DNA of 64,000 bases from Erythrobacter oryzae (GCF_030271515.1 NZ_JASCXI010000002.1:496001-560000); one strand, 5' to 3'. Counted from the stretch's first letter, positions 26,458 to 37,669 are shown. Notes: a model not told the origin generated them from the letters alone. A program made the numbers and translations.

Positions 26458-27147
26458 ATGAAAATGAAGACTATTCTGATGCTTGGCGGCGCCGCGCTGG
26501 CGCTCGCCACGACGCCTGCCATGGCGCAGGACGGCGAAACCGACCGTGCGGGCGACATCCAGTTCAAGGTGCTCGGCACCTACGTGGCGCCCGACGGGGC
26601 GATCACCGACATCAACGTCAACGTGCCGGGCCTGCCTGCGACTCTGCAGACGAAGGCCAACGACAACATCACCCCGACCGTGGCGATCGAATGGTTCGTG
26701 ACCAACAATATCTCGATCGAGACCATCGCCGGGATCACCCAGCACGATGTCGACACCGTCGCCGGGCTCCCGGCCGGGGCGGAGCTGGTCTCGGACGCCA
26801 AGCTGATCCCCGCGACCGTGACCGCGAAGTACCACTTCGATCTCGGCGGCGTGAAGCCCTATGTGGGAGCGGGTCCGGCGCTGTTCCTGTGGGTGGGCGA
26901 CGATCCGGGCGCGGCGACCCTGCCGTTGGGCGTGACCGAGACCAACCTCTCGAACGAGTTGGGCCTCGCGCTGCAAGCCGGGATCGACGTGCCGATCGGC
27001 GACAAGGGCTTCGGTCTCAGCCTCGACGTGAAGCGCTACTTCATCGACACCACCGCGCGCTGGTTCGTGGGCAACACCCTGGCGATCGAGACCGAGCACA
27101 AGCTCGATCCGTGGCTGATCAGCGCGGGTGTGAGCTACCGCTTCTGA
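26458..27147 (+). CDS. ompW: OmpW-family outer-membrane protein
   Basis: The 229-residue protein has a signal peptide (MKMKTILMLGGAALALA, cleaved after AMAQ) and a barrel with OmpW features: VLGTYVAPDGAITDI at the first strands, then EWFVTNNISIETIAG, TVTAKYHFDLGGVKPYVGAG, and a terminal Phe (GVSYRF). OmpW is a small channel for hydrophobic compounds and in enterobacteria is controlled by FNR. Here too a perfect FNR box precedes it. Starts at 26458 or 26464 are both possible, and GAGG lies just upstream. A strong terminator follows. Confidence 0.88.
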   Translation: MKMKTILMLGGAALALATTPAMAQDGETDRAGDIQFKVLGTYVAPDGAITDINVNVPGLPATLQTKANDNITPTVAIEWFVTNNISIETIAGITQHDVDTVAGLPAGAELVSDAKLIPATVTAKYHFDLGGVKPYVGAGPALFLWVGDDPGAATLPLGVTETNLSNELGLALQAGIDVPIGDKGFGLSLDVKRYFIDTTARWFVGNTLAIETEHKLDPWLISAGVSYRF

Positions 27148-27169
27148 GCCCGAAGGGTCGCGGCGAAAG

Positions 27170-27205
27170 CCCCGTCAGCCGGAACACGGCTGGCGGGGCC
27201 TTTTG
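27170..27205 (+). terminator. Terminator of ompW
   Basis: CCCCGTCAGCCG (27170-27181) pairs with CGGCTGGCGGGG (27187-27198, one G-T pair) across a short GAACA-type loop, followed by CCTTTTG. Confidence 0.8.
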
Positions 27206-27231
27206 CTAGGGGGCAGGAACGATGTGCAAAG

Positions 27232-27273
27232 ACCATAATGGCAATGTTTCACGTGAAACATTGCCATTATGGT
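27232..27273. other. parS-type centromere site inside a 42-bp perfect palindrome
   Basis: The core TGTTTCACGTGAAACA (27245-27260) is identical to the consensus chromosomal ParB-binding site parS. It is embedded in a perfect inverted repeat of 42 bp centred at 27252/27253, whose outer arms read ACCATAATGGCAA and its complement. It lies in the intergenic region between ompW and a porin gene (convergent). parS sites usually cluster near the replication origin. The extended arms are unusual. It could additionally behave as a cruciform or terminator, but there is no T-run. Confidence 0.75.
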
Positions 27274-27291
27274 TATAACGCAGTGAAGGCG

Positions 27292-28731
27292 TCAGAAGTT
27301 GTACTGGGTCGAAAACTGCACCCTTTGCAGATTGCCGCTGCGCCCGTCCTCGAGCGTGCGGCTCGCATACATCACCTCCACCCCGACATTGAGCGGGCCG
27401 ACGGGGTTCCAGATCAGGTTGGCAAAGGCGTTCCAGCTCTCGTCTGTGACCTGACTGGTTGTGAGGCGCACGGGGTTGTCGGCCTTGAAATAGGCCCCCC
27501 CTAGGTTCGAGCGCCACCGATCCGACCAGACATGGCGGTAGGCGGCAAAGCCCGAATAGGTGAAGATCGGGTCGAGCGTCCCGTCCATCCGGATCGCGGC
27601 ATCGTTGACGATGTTGAGGCCGATATAGCGCCCCAGCCCGTCGCCCGCGGTCGCCATGAACCGCAGATCGTCCTTCTTGCCGACCTTGAGCTTGCCCGAC
27701 AGGCTGATGCCATAGCCCCAGGCGGCATCGTCGACGCCCATCAGGTCGTCGGTCGAGACGTGCAGCTGGCGTACGATTCCGGCGGCGGTGAAGGTGCCCC
27801 AGTCGCCGCTCCAGTTGTAGCGGCCGATGATGTCGGGAACCTGGTCGTCGCCCGGCGTCACCTGCGCGCCGTTCTGCGCGGTGACCACGGTCTCGGGCTG
27901 CTCGAGCGCGATCTGCAAGCGGCCCCTGGTGTAGCGGATCAGTGGCTGGCGATCGAACACCGTGCCCGGCGTCACCCCGATGAAATCGAGCGAATCCGGC
28001 AGCGCGGTCACGTTCTGGAACGTCGACCAGCCCTGCCCGAAGGTCCAGTTGTCGTAATTGATCAGCGCATGGCGAATGCGCGGGGTGAAGCTGTTGGTGA
28101 CCCTTTCGTTGCCGCCGTCGGTGACGTTGAAGTCGAGCTCGATCAAGCTGGAAAGCTTGTGATCGGTGCCGACGTCGGTCTCGGTCTTGAACAGGAAGCG
28201 CGTCTGGCGGGCCGAGAAATCGGTGTCGAACCCGCTCGCCCGGCCGCCGACGGGGATCGAGGAGGGGAACAGGAAGTCGCGCAAAATCGAATTGCCCGCC
28301 AGCTGCCCGCCGCTGGTGCGCTGGCTGACCGCGTCGAGCTTGACGTAGCCGCCATAGGTGACGCGGGTCTTGCCCATCTTGAAGCCCTCGCCTTGCGGGA
28401 TCGCGAAGTCGATGAGCTTGTCGGACATCTCCGCCTGTTTCGTCGCGAGGGTGCGGGTGGTCGCCTCGGTCGCGTCGGCCTCGGCGCGCAGTGCCTGCTG
28501 CTCGGCCCGGATTGCCCCGGTCTCGGCCCGCACGGCGGCGATCGCCTGGGCCTGCTCGGCCTTGGCGCCCGCCTCGGCATCGAGCCGCGTGATCAGCCCC
28601 TCGACCATCCGCTCGAGCCGGTCGAGCCGCTCTTCGACACTCTGCGCTTGCGCCAGCGCGGGGCTTGCGACGAGCATGCTCGCCCCCAGCAGCGCTGCCC
28701 GGAAGGCCCGGGCCACTCCCGAATTCACCAT
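27292..28731 (-). CDS. DcaP-like trimeric outer-membrane porin
   Basis: The 479-residue protein has a signal peptide (cleaved near ALAQAQ), then a coiled-coil N-terminal region (about 31-105, with repeated RLDRLER and RAEQQALRAEA segments) and a beta-barrel beginning near GYVKLDAVSQ. This is the DcaP family layout, and the C-terminal Phe (STQYNF) supports an OM barrel. DcaP porins import carboxylates. The gene is divergent from acs with about 145 bp between starts, suggesting acetate or another short carboxylate as substrate. Promoter details are not certain. Confidence 0.82.
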   Translation of the reverse strand: MVNSGVARAFRAALLGASMLVASPALAQAQSVEERLDRLERMVEGLITRLDAEAGAKAEQAQAIAAVRAETGAIRAEQQALRAEADATEATTRTLATKQAEMSDKLIDFAIPQGEGFKMGKTRVTYGGYVKLDAVSQRTSGGQLAGNSILRDFLFPSSIPVGGRASGFDTDFSARQTRFLFKTETDVGTDHKLSSLIELDFNVTDGGNERVTNSFTPRIRHALINYDNWTFGQGWSTFQNVTALPDSLDFIGVTPGTVFDRQPLIRYTRGRLQIALEQPETVVTAQNGAQVTPGDDQVPDIIGRYNWSGDWGTFTAAGIVRQLHVSTDDLMGVDDAAWGYGISLSGKLKVGKKDDLRFMATAGDGLGRYIGLNIVNDAAIRMDGTLDPIFTYSGFAAYRHVWSDRWRSNLGGAYFKADNPVRLTTSQVTDESWNAFANLIWNPVGPLNVGVEVMYASRTLEDGRSGNLQRVQFSTQYNF

Positions 28732-28876
28732 AAGACTCTCCCATCCTCTCTTATGCCCGCCAGAATGCGGCGAACGGGGAGCGCGGGACAGCTAGCGGAT
28801 GGTCGTAAGACCTTTGTCTGATGGGGCTCGCGGTGTAGCCTGATGTAAAACAGGTGCAGAACAAGGGAGAGTCGAG

Positions 28877-30808
<1,932 letters not shown>

Positions 30809-30812
30809 GCCG

Positions 30813-31451
30813 ATGACGGGGCGCATCGTCATCGCCGACGACCACCCGCTGTTCCGCAGCGCGCTCGCGCACGCGGTCGGCAAGGTGTGGGAAGGAGGCA
30901 CAATCATCGAGGCCAGCTCCGCCGCCGAGGCGCGCGCGGTGCTGGCCGAGGGCGGGGTGGAGACATTGCTGCTCGACCTGCACATGGCGGACTCATCGGG
31001 CCTGTCGGTGCTGATGGACTTGCGGCAGGACTACCCCGCTCTGCCCATCGTGATCGTCTCGGCCTCCGAGGAGCCGCGCGTCGCGGCGGCGGCGGCGCAG
31101 CTGGGCGCGGCGGGGTTCATCCCCAAGTCGGCGAGCCTCGAGGCGATGCGCGAGGGGCTCGCCGCGGTGCGCGATGGCGACGCGTGGTTCCCCGAAAGCG
31201 CGGCCGGCGCGGACGACGATCTCGCCCGCATCGCCAGCCTGACGCCCGCCCAGCGGCGCATTCTGGCGGGCATCCGGCAGGGGCTATTGAACAAGCAGAT
31301 CGCCTATGAACTCGCGATCTCCGAGGCGACGGTGAAGGCGCATATCACCGCGATCCTCAGGAAGCTTGGCGTCGGCAGCCGCACCCAGGCGGTGCTGCTC
31401 GCCGCCAAGCTCGACGTCGATCAGCCGGTGGCGGATTCCGCCAGAGCCTGA
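30813..31451 (+). CDS. crbR: LuxR/NarL-type response regulator (CrbR-like)
   Basis: The 212-residue protein has an N-terminal receiver with acidic pair D9/D10 and phosphoacceptor D55 (LLLDLHMAD). A C-terminal LuxR-type HTH follows (about 145-200, LTPAQRRILAGIRQGLLNKQIAYELAISEATVKAH). Its gene follows acs by 4 bp. The crbS-like hybrid kinase is encoded convergently and overlaps by 31 bp. In Vibrio and Pseudomonas the CrbS-CrbR pair activates acs, so the same role is the natural inference here. Confidence 0.88.
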   Translation: MTGRIVIADDHPLFRSALAHAVGKVWEGGTIIEASSAAEARAVLAEGGVETLLLDLHMADSSGLSVLMDLRQDYPALPIVIVSASEEPRVAAAAAQLGAAGFIPKSASLEAMREGLAAVRDGDAWFPESAAGADDDLARIASLTPAQRRILAGIRQGLLNKQIAYELAISEATVKAHITAILRKLGVGSRTQAVLLAAKLDVDQPVADSARA

Positions 31452-34400
31452 GCCGCGCTGTCGCGACCCTGTGCCAGGGCTGTCGCGATCAGCGCGCGCA
31501 GGGCGGCGGGCGTGGCGGGCTTGAGCAGGCGGTTGGCCCCCATGCGCGCGGCGGCTGCTTCGGTTTCCTCGGAGGCCTCCGCCGTGAGCAGGATCGCGGG
31601 GCAGCGCCTGCCCCAGGCTTCGCACAAAGCGGCAAAGGCGGCATCGCCGCGTTCTTCATCGTCGAGCCGGTAGTCCATGATCGCAAGGTCGGGCGCCTCG
31701 CGCGCTGCGCGCGCTTCGGCTAGGCTGGTGGCGGTCGTCACCTGCAAGCCCCAGCGGGCGAGCAGCGCAGCCGTTGCGGCCAGCGCGGCCGGGTCGTTGT
31801 CGACCACCAGCACCCGCGCCTGTCCCAGCCCGGCCGAGGTGCGCGTGGGCACCATCCGGGCGACGGGCGTCGCCTCGCGCCGCAGCACTGCCATCGGAAT
31901 CGCAAAGCGGCTGCCGCGGCCGGGACGCGAGGTGGTCTCCACCTCGACCTCCAGCAGCCGCGCCGCGCGCCGCACGATGGCAAGGCCGAGGCCCAGCCCC
32001 TCGCGGTCGCTCGAGGCGCCGCGCTCGAACTCGCCGAAGATGCGCTCGATATCCTCAGGTTCGATCCCACGGCCGGTGTCATGAATGCAGATCACCGCTG
32101 CATCGCCGCGCCGCCGCACCCCGATCAGGACGCCGCCGCTCGCCGTATAGCGTACCGCGTTGCTCAGCAGGTTGCGCAGCACCGCGGTGAGCAGCGCGCG
32201 GTCGGCCATTACCCAGACGCTCGTGTGCACGCGCTTGAGCGTCAGTCCCTTGGCCTGCGCCTGCAGCGTGAACTCGCGCGCGACGTCCTCGAACAGCTGG
32301 TCGAGGGCGATAGGCTCGGGCGCGGGCACCACCCCGCCGCTGTCGAGCTTGGAAATCTCCAGCAGCACCCGGATCAGGCGGTCGGCGGCTACGATCGAGC
32401 CGTCCAGATCGGCCACCAGCCGCTCGAGCGCCGCCTGTCCGCTGACCTCCTCGCCCAGCGCCGAGGCGAACAGGCGCGCGGCGTTCAAGGGCTGGATCAG
32501 GTCGTGGCTCGCCGCGGCGAGGAAGCGGGTCTTGGACTGGGTCGCCTGCGCCAGCAGCGCATTGGCCTCGGACAGCTGGCGGGTGCGTTCGGCGACCTTG
32601 CTTTCCAGTGCTTGCTCGGCCCGGCGATCCAGCGTGATGTCGGTGTAGGAGGTGGTGTAGCCACCGCCCGGCGTGGGCGCGCCGACGATCCTGAGCACGC
32701 GGCCATCGTGCTGCACGCGCTCGATCCGGTGCTCGGTCCCGGCGCGCATATAGGCGAGGCGGCGCTCGACCTGTTCGTCGATCTCGGCCTCGCTGAGGCT
32801 GCCGCGGGCGAGGTTGAAGCGGATCAGATCGGCAATCGGCGTGCCGACGGTGACGAGGCGGTCGGGCAGGTCGAACAGCTCCTGATAGCGGCTGTTCCAC
32901 GCCACCAGCCGCATCTCGCCGTCGACCAGCGCGATGCCCTGGTCGATCGATTCGATCGCGGTCTGGAGCAGCTCGGCGGAAAAGGACAGGCGGCGCTGGG
33001 TCTCGTCGAACATGGCGACGACTTCGGGCAGCGGGATCGGGTCGCCGCCCGCCCACGAGCCCACCAGCATCCGCGCGGAGGAGGTGCCAATCACGCCCGA
33101 GATCACCCGCTCGGCCAGCTCCAGCACCGCCGCGCCCGCCGGATCGCCGTTCTTCATCTGCAAAGGGGCCAGTGCGGCATCGGCCCGCTCGCGCCCGACG
33201 AACTGGGCGAGCAGCGCGCGCACGTCGCCCAGCCGCTTGGCGGTGGCGTGGCGGGGAAGCTCGCCCGGCATCGGCGTGCCGACGAAGGCCGCGGCCTGCG
33301 CCTGGTCGAGCAGCGAGGGGCGGGCGAGCGCCGAGACCAGCCAGTAGAGCGCGGTGTTGACCCCGAGGCTCAGCACCACGCCCGAGACCAGCGGATCGGG
33401 GTGAATGCTGATGAGCGGCGCGGTATCGCTCGCTGCGGGCCAGATGAGGAGGGCGAGCCACAGCGCAAAGCCGGTCGCAAGGCCCGTGAGCATTCCGGCG
33501 CGGTTGCCGTGCTGGCTCACCATGCCGAGCACGAGGCCCGGCGCGAACTGCGCGGCGGCGGCGAAGGCGAGCGTGCCCATCCCGGCCAAGTCAGTGATGC
33601 CGGCAAAGCCGCGGTAGAAGGCATAGGCCGCCGCCAGCAGCGCAGCGATCACCACGCGGCGGATCAGCAGCAACCTTCCGGCGATGCGGCTGCGGTCGCC
33701 CCGCCCGGCCAGCGCGCGGCGCAGCAGCAGCGGGGCGAGGAGGTCGTTGGTGATCATGATCGAGAGCGCCACGCAGGCGACCACGATCATCCCCGTCGCC
33801 GCCGAGAACCCGCCGAGGAACACCAGCACGGCGAGCCACGGCGCCTCGCGCGCGAGGGGGAGAGCGAGCACGATGGTGTCGGGATCGGTCCCCGCCGGCA
33901 GCAGCGCGAGGCCCGCCAGCACGATCGGCACGATCACCGCCGCGGTCGCGGCGAGATAGGCGGGCAGCACCCAGCGCATCGCCCCCGTGGCGCGCTCGCC
34001 CGGGGCCTCGATGAAGGTCATGTGGAACTGGCGCGGCAGGCACAGGATCGCTGCCGCCGCAATCAGCGTAAGGACGGCAAAGCGCGCGTCGAGCTGGCCC
34101 GCGCTCAGCAGCACCGGGCGTGCCGGGAGCGGGGCGCCGCCGCTGGTCACCAGCCACCACAGCGCCAGCGCGCCGACCGCCAGCAGCGCGGCGAGCTTGA
34201 CGACCGCCTCCAGCGCGATGGTGAGCACCAGCCCCGCATTGTCCCCCGGCCGGTCAGCGCGCCGCGAGCCGAACAGGATCGCGAACAGCCCCATCAGCGC
34301 GGCGACGATCAGCACCAGCTCATCCGCCGCCACCTGCGCGCGCAGGTCCGGGGCCATCAGCAGCACGGTCGCACCCACCGATTCCAGCTGGAGCGCCATG

Positions 34401-34792
34401 TAGGGCAGCGTCCCTGCGCTTGCGATCACGGTGACAAGCGCGGCGAGGCTGGCGCTCTTGCCGTAACGGGCGGAGAGGAAGTCGGCGATCGAAGTCGAAT
34501 GCTGTGCCTTGGCCTGCGCGAGGATCTTTTTGACCAGCCCGAAGCCGAGCGTGAAGACGAGGATCGGGCCGAGGTAGATCGCGAGGTAATCGAGCCCGGC
34601 AGTGGCAGCGGTGCCCACCCCGCCAAAGAAGGTCCAGCTCGAGCAATAGACCGCGAGGCTGAGGCCGTAGATCGTGCCCGCGCGGGCCTGAAGCCAGCCG
34701 CTCGCCGCCCCCTGCCGGTCCCGCCATGCGGCGAGCCAGAACAATGCCCCCAGATAGAATGCGGCGGCCGCGAGCGCCGCGCCCAGCATCAT
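31421..34792 (-). CDS. crbS: CrbS-like sodium:solute symporter fused to a hybrid histidine kinase
   Basis: From the ATG at 34792 the protein has 1123 residues. The first about 480 form a multi-helix sodium:solute symporter (SSSF) unit. A linker and a PAS segment follow (LLQTAIESIDQGIALVD), then a HisKA H-box (AASHDLIQPLN), HATPase_c motifs (NLLSNAVRYT, DTGRGI, GLGLGLAIV) and a C-terminal receiver (VVDNDP, MDYRLDD). This is the CrbS architecture linking acetate-type substrate transport or sensing to acs control. The 3' end overlaps the convergent crbR by 31 bp. Good RBS: GAGGACGG. Confidence 0.9.
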   Translation of the reverse strand: MMLGAALAAAAFYLGALFWLAAWRDRQGAASGWLQARAGTIYGLSLAVYCSSWTFFGGVGTAATAGLDYLAIYLGPILVFTLGFGLVKKILAQAKAQHSTSIADFLSARYGKSASLAALVTVIASAGTLPYMALQLESVGATVLLMAPDLRAQVAADELVLIVAALMGLFAILFGSRRADRPGDNAGLVLTIALEAVVKLAALLAVGALALWWLVTSGGAPLPARPVLLSAGQLDARFAVLTLIAAAAILCLPRQFHMTFIEAPGERATGAMRWVLPAYLAATAAVIVPIVLAGLALLPAGTDPDTIVLALPLAREAPWLAVLVFLGGFSAATGMIVVACVALSIMITNDLLAPLLLRRALAGRGDRSRIAGRLLLIRRVVIAALLAAAYAFYRGFAGITDLAGMGTLAFAAAAQFAPGLVLGMVSQHGNRAGMLTGLATGFALWLALLIWPAASDTAPLISIHPDPLVSGVVLSLGVNTALYWLVSALARPSLLDQAQAAAFVGTPMPGELPRHATAKRLGDVRALLAQFVGRERADAALAPLQMKNGDPAGAAVLELAERVISGVIGTSSARMLVGSWAGGDPIPLPEVVAMFDETQRRLSFSAELLQTAIESIDQGIALVDGEMRLVAWNSRYQELFDLPDRLVTVGTPIADLIRFNLARGSLSEAEIDEQVERRLAYMRAGTEHRIERVQHDGRVLRIVGAPTPGGGYTTSYTDITLDRRAEQALESKVAERTRQLSEANALLAQATQSKTRFLAAASHDLIQPLNAARLFASALGEEVSGQAALERLVADLDGSIVAADRLIRVLLEISKLDSGGVVPAPEPIALDQLFEDVAREFTLQAQAKGLTLKRVHTSVWVMADRALLTAVLRNLLSNAVRYTASGGVLIGVRRRGDAAVICIHDTGRGIEPEDIERIFGEFERGASSDREGLGLGLAIVRRAARLLEVEVETTSRPGRGSRFAIPMAVLRREATPVARMVPTRTSAGLGQARVLVVDNDPAALAATAALLARWGLQVTTATSLAEARAAREAPDLAIMDYRLDDEERGDAAFAALCEAWGRRCPAILLTAEASEETEAAAARMGANRLLKPATPAALRALIATALAQGRDSAAQALAESATG

Positions 34793-34900
34793 GTGACCCG
34801 TCCTCTCCCTCGCCGGGCAAGCTACCGCAACCGCGCCCACAAGCAAAGGGGCGGCGCCCTTGCGGACGCCGCCTCTCCTTCGCGACCCTTGCGGGCTTAC

Positions 34901-36571
34901 TCAGTCGTCGATGTTGCGACGGAAGGTTTCGGGGAGGAACAGCAGCCCCGCCACCACGGTCAGCGCGCAGATCCCGATGGGATACCACAGCCCGTAGTAG
35001 ATATCCCCCGTCGCCGCGACCATCGCGAAGGCGGTGGTGGGCAGGAACCCGCCGAACCAGCCGTTGCCGATGTGGTAGGGCAGGCTCATCGCGGTGTAGC
35101 GGATGCGGGTGGGGAACAGCTCCACCAGCAGCGCAGCGATCGGGCCGTAGACCATGGTCACCAGCAGCACGAGATAGGTCAGCACCGCGACCACCAAGGG
35201 CGTGTTCATCGCCTCGGGATCGGCCTTGGCGGGGTAGCCGGCAGCGGCGAGCGCGGCCTTCACCTCTTTCTGGAAGGCCTCGATCGCGGCCTTGCGTTCT
35301 TCGCCCGTGACCTTGGCGGGATCGGGCGCGGTGAAGGTGGCGGTGCCGACCTTGACCTGCGCGATCGCACCCGCTTCGGCCCCGACATTGCTGTAGCTCA
35401 CCGCGCTCTTGGCGAGGAATGACTTGGCAATGTCGCAGCTCTTGGCATCGAACTTGTTCTTGCCGATGGGGTCGAACTGCACCGAGCACTCGTCGTGGTT
35501 GACCACCACGCTCACCGGAGCGGCGACCTGCGCCTTGGCGAGCGCGGGGTTGGCCGCCTCGGCGAGCAGGTGGAAGGCGGGGAAGTAGGTCACCGCCGCC
35601 AGCGCGCAGCCGGCAAGGATGATCTTCTTGCGTCCGATCCGGTCCGACAGCCAGCCGAAGAAAACGAAGAACGGCGTGCCGATGGCGAGCGCGACCGCGA
35701 TCAGGATATTGGTGGTCGCGCCGTCGACCAGCAGCATTTTCTCGAGGAAGAACAGCGCGTAGAACTGGCCGGTGTACCACACCACCGCCTGCCCCGCGAC
35801 CGCACCGAGCAGCGCGATCAGGGCCCAGCGGGCGTTCTTCCAGTTGCCGAAGGCTTCCGAGATCGGCGCCTTGGAATTGGTGCCTTCCTCCTTCATCTTC
35901 TGGAAGACCGGGCTTTCCTGCAGCTGCATGCGGATCCACATCGAGACGCCCAAGAGGATCGCCGAGACGAGGAAGGGCACGCGCCAGCCCCATTCCTTGA
36001 AGGCGTCCTCGCCGATCATCGTGCGGGTGCCGATCACCACCAGCAGCGCCGCAAACAGGCCGAGCGTGGCGGTGGTCTGGATGAAGCTGGTGTAGAGCCC
36101 GCGCTTGTTGTTGGGCGCGTGCTCGGCCACGTAGGTCGCCGCGCCCCCGTATTCGCCGCCGAGCGCCAGGCCCTGCATCAGCCGCAGCAGCACCAGCATG
36201 ATCGGCGCGGCAACCCCGATGCTGGCATAGGACGGCAGCACGCCGACGGTGAAGGTCGAAAGGCCCATCAGGCCCATCGTCACGAGGAAGGTGTATTTGC
36301 GCCCGACGAGGTCGCCGAGCCGCCCGAACACCAGCGCGCCGAAGGGCCGGACCGCGAAGCCGGCCGCGAAGGCCGCCAGCGCGAAGATGAAGCCGGTGGT
36401 CTCGTTCACCCCGGAAAAGAACTGTGCCGAGATGATCGTGGCCAGAAGGCCGTAGAGGTAGAAATCGTACCACTCGAACACCGTCCCCAGCGACGAGGCG
36501 AGGATGACGCGCTTTTCGGTCCCCGTGGCCTCGTGGTGCTTGGGCAGCGCGTCATTGAATGCCGTTGCCAT
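34901..36571 (-). CDS. MFS transporter of the metabolite:H+ symporter family
   Basis: The 556-residue protein has about 12 transmembrane helices with MHS-family signatures: GTVFEWYDFYLYG at the first helix, GRLGDLVGRKYTF, RLMQGLALGGEYGGA, RIGRKKIIL and ELFPTRIRYTAMS. It resembles citrate, alpha-ketoglutarate or shikimate transporters. Between about residues 345 and 470 it has a long hydrophilic segment with two Cys, after a helix of the second half, that is absent from typical members. The substrate is uncertain; an organic acid fits the neighbouring acetate module. The start is MATAFNDAL (36571). Confidence 0.8.
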   Translation of the reverse strand: MATAFNDALPKHHEATGTEKRVILASSLGTVFEWYDFYLYGLLATIISAQFFSGVNETTGFIFALAAFAAGFAVRPFGALVFGRLGDLVGRKYTFLVTMGLMGLSTFTVGVLPSYASIGVAAPIMLVLLRLMQGLALGGEYGGAATYVAEHAPNNKRGLYTSFIQTTATLGLFAALLVVIGTRTMIGEDAFKEWGWRVPFLVSAILLGVSMWIRMQLQESPVFQKMKEEGTNSKAPISEAFGNWKNARWALIALLGAVAGQAVVWYTGQFYALFFLEKMLLVDGATTNILIAVALAIGTPFFVFFGWLSDRIGRKKIILAGCALAAVTYFPAFHLLAEAANPALAKAQVAAPVSVVVNHDECSVQFDPIGKNKFDAKSCDIAKSFLAKSAVSYSNVGAEAGAIAQVKVGTATFTAPDPAKVTGEERKAAIEAFQKEVKAALAAAGYPAKADPEAMNTPLVVAVLTYLVLLVTMVYGPIAALLVELFPTRIRYTAMSLPYHIGNGWFGGFLPTTAFAMVAATGDIYYGLWYPIGICALTVVAGLLFLPETFRRNIDD

Positions 36572-36701
36572 TGTCGCTCTCCCGCTTGTGCGCCCGGTCC
36601 TCCTGCGGCGATCATGCCGCATGGGCCGAGGCGTGCAAAGTCGCGCTTTCGCGGGCGCGGGGATAGCTAGACCTTGGTCGGATGGGCGCGGGGGCGCGGT
36701 G

Positions 36702-37136
36702 CTATTCGTCGGGGGCGAAGGTGAAGCGCAGGTCCGGCGTCTCGATCACCAGCTGGCGGCCGTCGAGCGTGGTGCTGTAGCGCTGCGCGTCCGACAGGCG
36801 GCCGAGCTCGTCGCCGAAGCTGGGTTCGGGGCAGAGCATCTTGGTGCTCGCCACGGGGCCGATGCTTATGCTGCCCGCGCCATTGGCCGGCTGGCCCGCG
36901 GTCCAGGTCGAACGGCCGCGATTGCAGTCGAGCCGCAGCTGCATCTCGCCGCCGTCCGCGAAGGCAATCGTGTGCCGCGCCTGCAAGGCCGGGGTGAGCG
37001 TGGTGGTGCTGCCCGAGGTGTCGATCGCGACCAGCCGCCATTCGGTTCCGGCGAGCGGGTGGGCATCGGGGATGGTCGCGCAGCCTCCCAGCGCGAGCGT
37101 GGCGGCGGCGGCGGTAATGGCGGTGCGCAGGTTCAT
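36702..37136 (-). CDS. META-domain lipoprotein (HslJ-like)
   Basis: The 144-residue protein has a lipoprotein signal ending LALGGC (C19), then a META/HslJ-type domain (LAGTEWRLVAID, HTIAFADGGEMQLRLDCNRGRSTW, MLCPEP). Such proteins are envelope lipoproteins of unknown biochemical role. It probably lies in the periplasm anchored to a membrane. It stands alone between the MFS gene and the next small gene. Confidence 0.75.
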   Translation of the reverse strand: MNLRTAITAAAATLALGGCATIPDAHPLAGTEWRLVAIDTSGSTTTLTPALQARHTIAFADGGEMQLRLDCNRGRSTWTAGQPANGAGSISIGPVASTKMLCPEPSFGDELGRLSDAQRYSTTLDGRQLVIETPDLRFTFAPDE

Positions 37137-37210
37137 CGCGAAAGTCTCCCCATGGGTCAGGCCCGGCGATTAATGCTCCGATCCTGAACGCGGGCCGACC
37201 GGCGCGCAAG

Positions 37211-37246
37211 AAAAAGCCGCCGGGGCGCGAACCCCGGCGGCCTTTT
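37211..37246 (-). terminator. Strong terminator of the small gene at 37268
   Basis: GCCGCCGGGG (37216-37225) and CCCCGGCGGC (37232-37241) form a 10-bp stem flanked by A-run and T-run, so it can act on both strands; on the minus strand it follows the small hypothetical gene. Confidence 0.8.
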
Positions 37247-37267
37247 GAAAACCTTGGGCAGAGCGTC

Positions 37268-37567
37268 TCAGCTCTCGCGGGTGCCCGACAGCGGCATCGC
37301 GCCGAAGGCCCCTGCATTGACCGAGCCGGTCAGGGTGTCGCCGTCGATGGTCGCTTCACAATCGAGCGTCATCGGCATCGGGACGACCATGTTCATCTTC
37401 CACTTGATGGTGTTGCCCTCGATCGTGCCGCCGGCGATGTCCATCGAGCCGAGGCTGCCGACCAGCGAGCCCGAGAAGGTGTCGCCATCGGGCACGACGG
37501 TCAGCGTGCCGGTCTGGTCGCCCATCGGGCTCTTGACGGTGGTCTTGTAGGTACCTGCAACGGACAT
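37268..37567 (-). CDS. Small hypothetical beta-rich protein
   Basis: From the ATG at 37567 (AAGGGAG ribosome site) this is a 99-residue protein without signal peptide or transmembrane segment. It contains repeated beta-hairpin-like units: GTYKTTVKSPMGDQTGTLTV, DTFSGSLVG, GGTIEGNTIKW, CEATIDGDTLTG. Similar short sequences occur in alphaproteobacteria as uncharacterised conserved proteins. I cannot assign a function. Confidence 0.6.
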   Translation of the reverse strand: MSVAGTYKTTVKSPMGDQTGTLTVVPDGDTFSGSLVGSLGSMDIAGGTIEGNTIKWKMNMVVPMPMTLDCEATIDGDTLTGSVNAGAFGAMPLSGTRES

Positions 37568-37669
37568 ATTCCACTCCCTTGGTGAGCGTGCAGGCCTCAT
37601 GCGACCCGGCACAATGATGGCGTTATTTACACTGATGTCAGCGCGCTTCAATGCTTTTGATGGCGTTCA

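Noticed and set aside
27232..27273. Reading the palindrome as an ordinary terminator of the porin gene
   Set aside because: There is no T-run on either side and the core is an exact parS sequence; ompW already has its own terminator at 27170.
32081..35422. A 1113-codon open frame opposite crbS and the MFS gene
   Set aside because: Spans two real genes antisense, with His/Gln/Arg-rich composition and no ribosome site or motif.
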